In this document: in pieces, positions 3,749 to 5,093 of the stretch
Layout of the letters: each line of letters starts with the position of its first letter
Position numbering within the stretch: position 1 is the first letter of the stretch
Assembly (NCBI GenBank): GCA_946612055.1
Contig: CAMOEH010000074.1
Location: 1-5,093 of the forward strand
Length of the DNA: 5,093 bases
From: an uncultured Bacillota bacterium
Lineage (GTDB): Bacteria > Bacillota_I > Bacilli_A > RFN20 > CAG-826
Direction: 5' to 3'
The notes under the pieces: model-generated
Told to the model about the DNA's origin: nothing
Databases searched by the model: none
What the model saw: only the letters and a program-made list of their open reading frames with translations
Program-made: the position numbers and the translations under genes

Positions 3749-5093
3749 ATGAAACAGAAAATTATCCCAATTACCGCATTAAGAGATACTCAATCCATCG
3801 AAGAATTGGCCAAATCATTCAATGGTCCGATTTTCGTGACAAAAAACGGATTTGGTTCTTTGGTTTTAATGTCAGAAGAGGTTTACGAAAGAGATTTCCC
3901 TTTTGCTGACGAAGTAAAAAAACCGTCCTCTAAGAAAGATGTCACCTTTAATGATGCTCAAGACGATCCGCTTGGATATGTTCGGGTCCGGTCGGCTGGG
4001 ATTGAAACGAAGGTTGGCAACATTCGGCATAACGTTGCCCAGGTTGAAAAGGCAGTGGAAAAAGCCGCCGAGGACGAGGTCCATATTCTTGTATTCCCTG
4101 AGCTTACTTTAACGGGTTATACCCTAGCCGATTTGTTGCTTGATAACCTCTCGATTTCTAATGTCGAAAAAGCGTTAGAAAGGCTAAGAAAATATTCCGA
4201 AAAATTTGATGTCTTCTTTAGCGTTGGAGCACCATTAGTTAAAGGAAACTCGGTATATAATTGCAGCATCCAAATTCAACACGGAAACATCCTTGGTGTA
4301 ACCCCAAAGATGCATTTGCCCTCCTATAACGAATTCTATGAAAAAAGATGGTTCGAAGAGGGACCAGAGGAGAACTCAACCATAGAGATTGCGGGGAAAA
4401 CATATCCTTTTGGATCAAAGATAATTTACGTCGACCGAAGATATCAAAAACTTAAGATTTGCACGGAAATCTGTGAAGACCTTTGGGTAGTAAATTCCCC
4501 GTCATCTTCTCACGTTTTGGCAGGTTCTACGGTAGTTTTGAACCTTTCTGCATCCAACGACATCATCGGGAAGAAGGAATACCGCACAAACCTCGTAAAA
4601 ATGGCTTCCGCAAAAGGAATTTGTGCTTACGTTTACGCTAACTGTGGTCTTGGCGAATCTTCCACCGACGTTGTCTATTCAGGCCATAAAATAATTGCCG
4701 AAAATGGTTGGATTGTTTCGGAAACTGAACCATTTGCAAATCATGATGCAACTGCCGATATCGATCTAGAGAAACTAATCAATCTCCGGCGGAAAGTTAA
4801 CACATTTAGAAACCGTGTTTCCGATTCTTATTGGTATATACCTTTCTCAATGGAAATTAAGGCTCCAAACGCCCCATTAAGGAGACCTCACCCAAGTCCA
4901 TTTTTACCGGAAAGCGGAGCGATGGATTTAAACCGCGTTTCTAGCATCATCAATATCCAATCTTATGGGCTGCTTCAACGTCTCCGCGCTATCCACTGCC
5001 ACAAGGTCATTGTTGGACTAAGCGGTGGACTTGATTCAACGTTAGCTTTGTTGGTCGCGAATACAGCTTTTGAAAATGGGGGCCTCGATAAAA
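3749..5093 (+). CDS. nadE: Glutamine-dependent NAD+ synthetase with N-terminal Phd/YefM-like domain, partial
   Basis: Makes NAD+ from nicotinate adenine dinucleotide, ATP and glutamine, the last step of NAD synthesis. 448 codons are in the window; the frame is open at the right edge. From about residue 75 (LGYVRVRSAG) it follows the large two-domain NadE type known from Mycobacterium. The nitrilase-like glutaminase domain (PF00795) has the catalytic triad Glu118 (VFPELTLTGY), Lys187 (TPKMHLPSYNEFYEKRWF) and Cys242 (TEICEDLW). The synthetase domain (PF02540) begins near 405 (NIQSYGLLQRLRA) and reaches the ATP pyrophosphatase loop SGGLDS (425-430); its remainder, with much of the active site, lies outside the window. 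Oddly, residues 1-50 precede the normal start and resemble Phd/YefM antitoxins (PF02604): IIPITALRDTQSIEELAKSF, then GPIFVTKNGFGSLVLMSEEVYE. A polar linker (about 51-74) joins the two. The frame has no stop between them, and no good internal start precedes residue 75, so the fusion seems real. No toxin gene is next to it. Confidence 0.95.
   Translation, partial: MKQKIIPITALRDTQSIEELAKSFNGPIFVTKNGFGSLVLMSEEVYERDFPFADEVKKPSSKKDVTFNDAQDDPLGYVRVRSAGIETKVGNIRHNVAQVEKAVEKAAEDEVHILVFPELTLTGYTLADLLLDNLSISNVEKALERLRKYSEKFDVFFSVGAPLVKGNSVYNCSIQIQHGNILGVTPKMHLPSYNEFYEKRWFEEGPEENSTIEIAGKTYPFGSKIIYVDRRYQKLKICTEICEDLWVVNSPSSSHVLAGSTVVLNLSASNDIIGKKEYRTNLVKMASAKGICAYVYANCGLGESSTDVVYSGHKIIAENGWIVSETEPFANHDATADIDLEKLINLRRKVNTFRNRVSDSYWYIPFSMEIKAPNAPLRRPHPSPFLPESGAMDLNRVSSIINIQSYGLLQRLRAIHCHKVIVGLSGGLDSTLALLVANTAFENGGLDK

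Noticed and set aside
3749..3900. A separate antitoxin gene followed by nadE, as half of a toxin-antitoxin pair
   Set aside because: There is no stop codon between the Phd/YefM-like part and the NadE domain, no good internal start before residue 75, and no toxin-like gene beside it. A fusion is the simpler reading.
3872..4084. Minus-strand frame of 70 residues over the nadE linker region
   Set aside because: Antisense to a continuous NadE frame and without recognisable features.

Overview
The window holds five protein genes and looks like chromosomal core sequence from a bacterium of low to moderate GC content. Short intergenic gaps, sigma-A-like -10 boxes, an AGGAGGT ribosome binding site and Phd/YefM and RimK-type sequences of clostridial/bacillar flavour suggest the Bacillota, perhaps an uncultured Mollicutes-related or Erysipelotrichia-like lineage. 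This placement is an inference and is weak. All tryptophans are TGG, the four complete genes end in TAA, and no in-frame TGA occurs, so there is no sign of a TGA=Trp code. There are no RNA genes, mobile elements or CRISPR arrays.

Layout: positions 1-215 hold no gene I can support, only a terminator-like hairpin near the left edge. A CvpA-like membrane protein lies on the minus strand (257-805) with its own terminator downstream. Divergent from it is mscL (913-1641, +), a mechanosensitive channel with an enlarged extracellular loop; it ends in a strong hairpin terminator. Immediately after comes a one-piece tyrosine-phosphatase/Nudix hydrolase fusion (1703-2782, +). It converges, with a 1-base gap, on a RimK-like ATP-grasp ligase (2784-3683, -). 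Divergent from the ligase is a glutamine-dependent NAD+ synthetase (3749 to the right edge, +, truncated by the window).

Two observations stand out. First, the NAD+ synthetase carries an extra N-terminal domain of about 50 residues that reads as a Phd/YefM-type antitoxin, joined in frame by a linker of about 24 residues. A 7-bp inverted repeat sits between its promoter and the divergent ligase promoter. This raises the idea of an NAD-synthesis enzyme that binds DNA and regulates its own gene. Second, four of the five genes have no Shine-Dalgarno sequence and instead have a -10-like box 6-7 bases before the ATG, as expected of leaderless mRNAs. Only mscL has a perfect SD, and it also has the most biased codon use.

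The genes do not form one pathway. They are mostly single transcription units: an envelope protein, an osmotic safety valve, a phosphatase/nucleotide-pyrophosphatase, a peptide-type ligase and a cofactor-synthesis enzyme.
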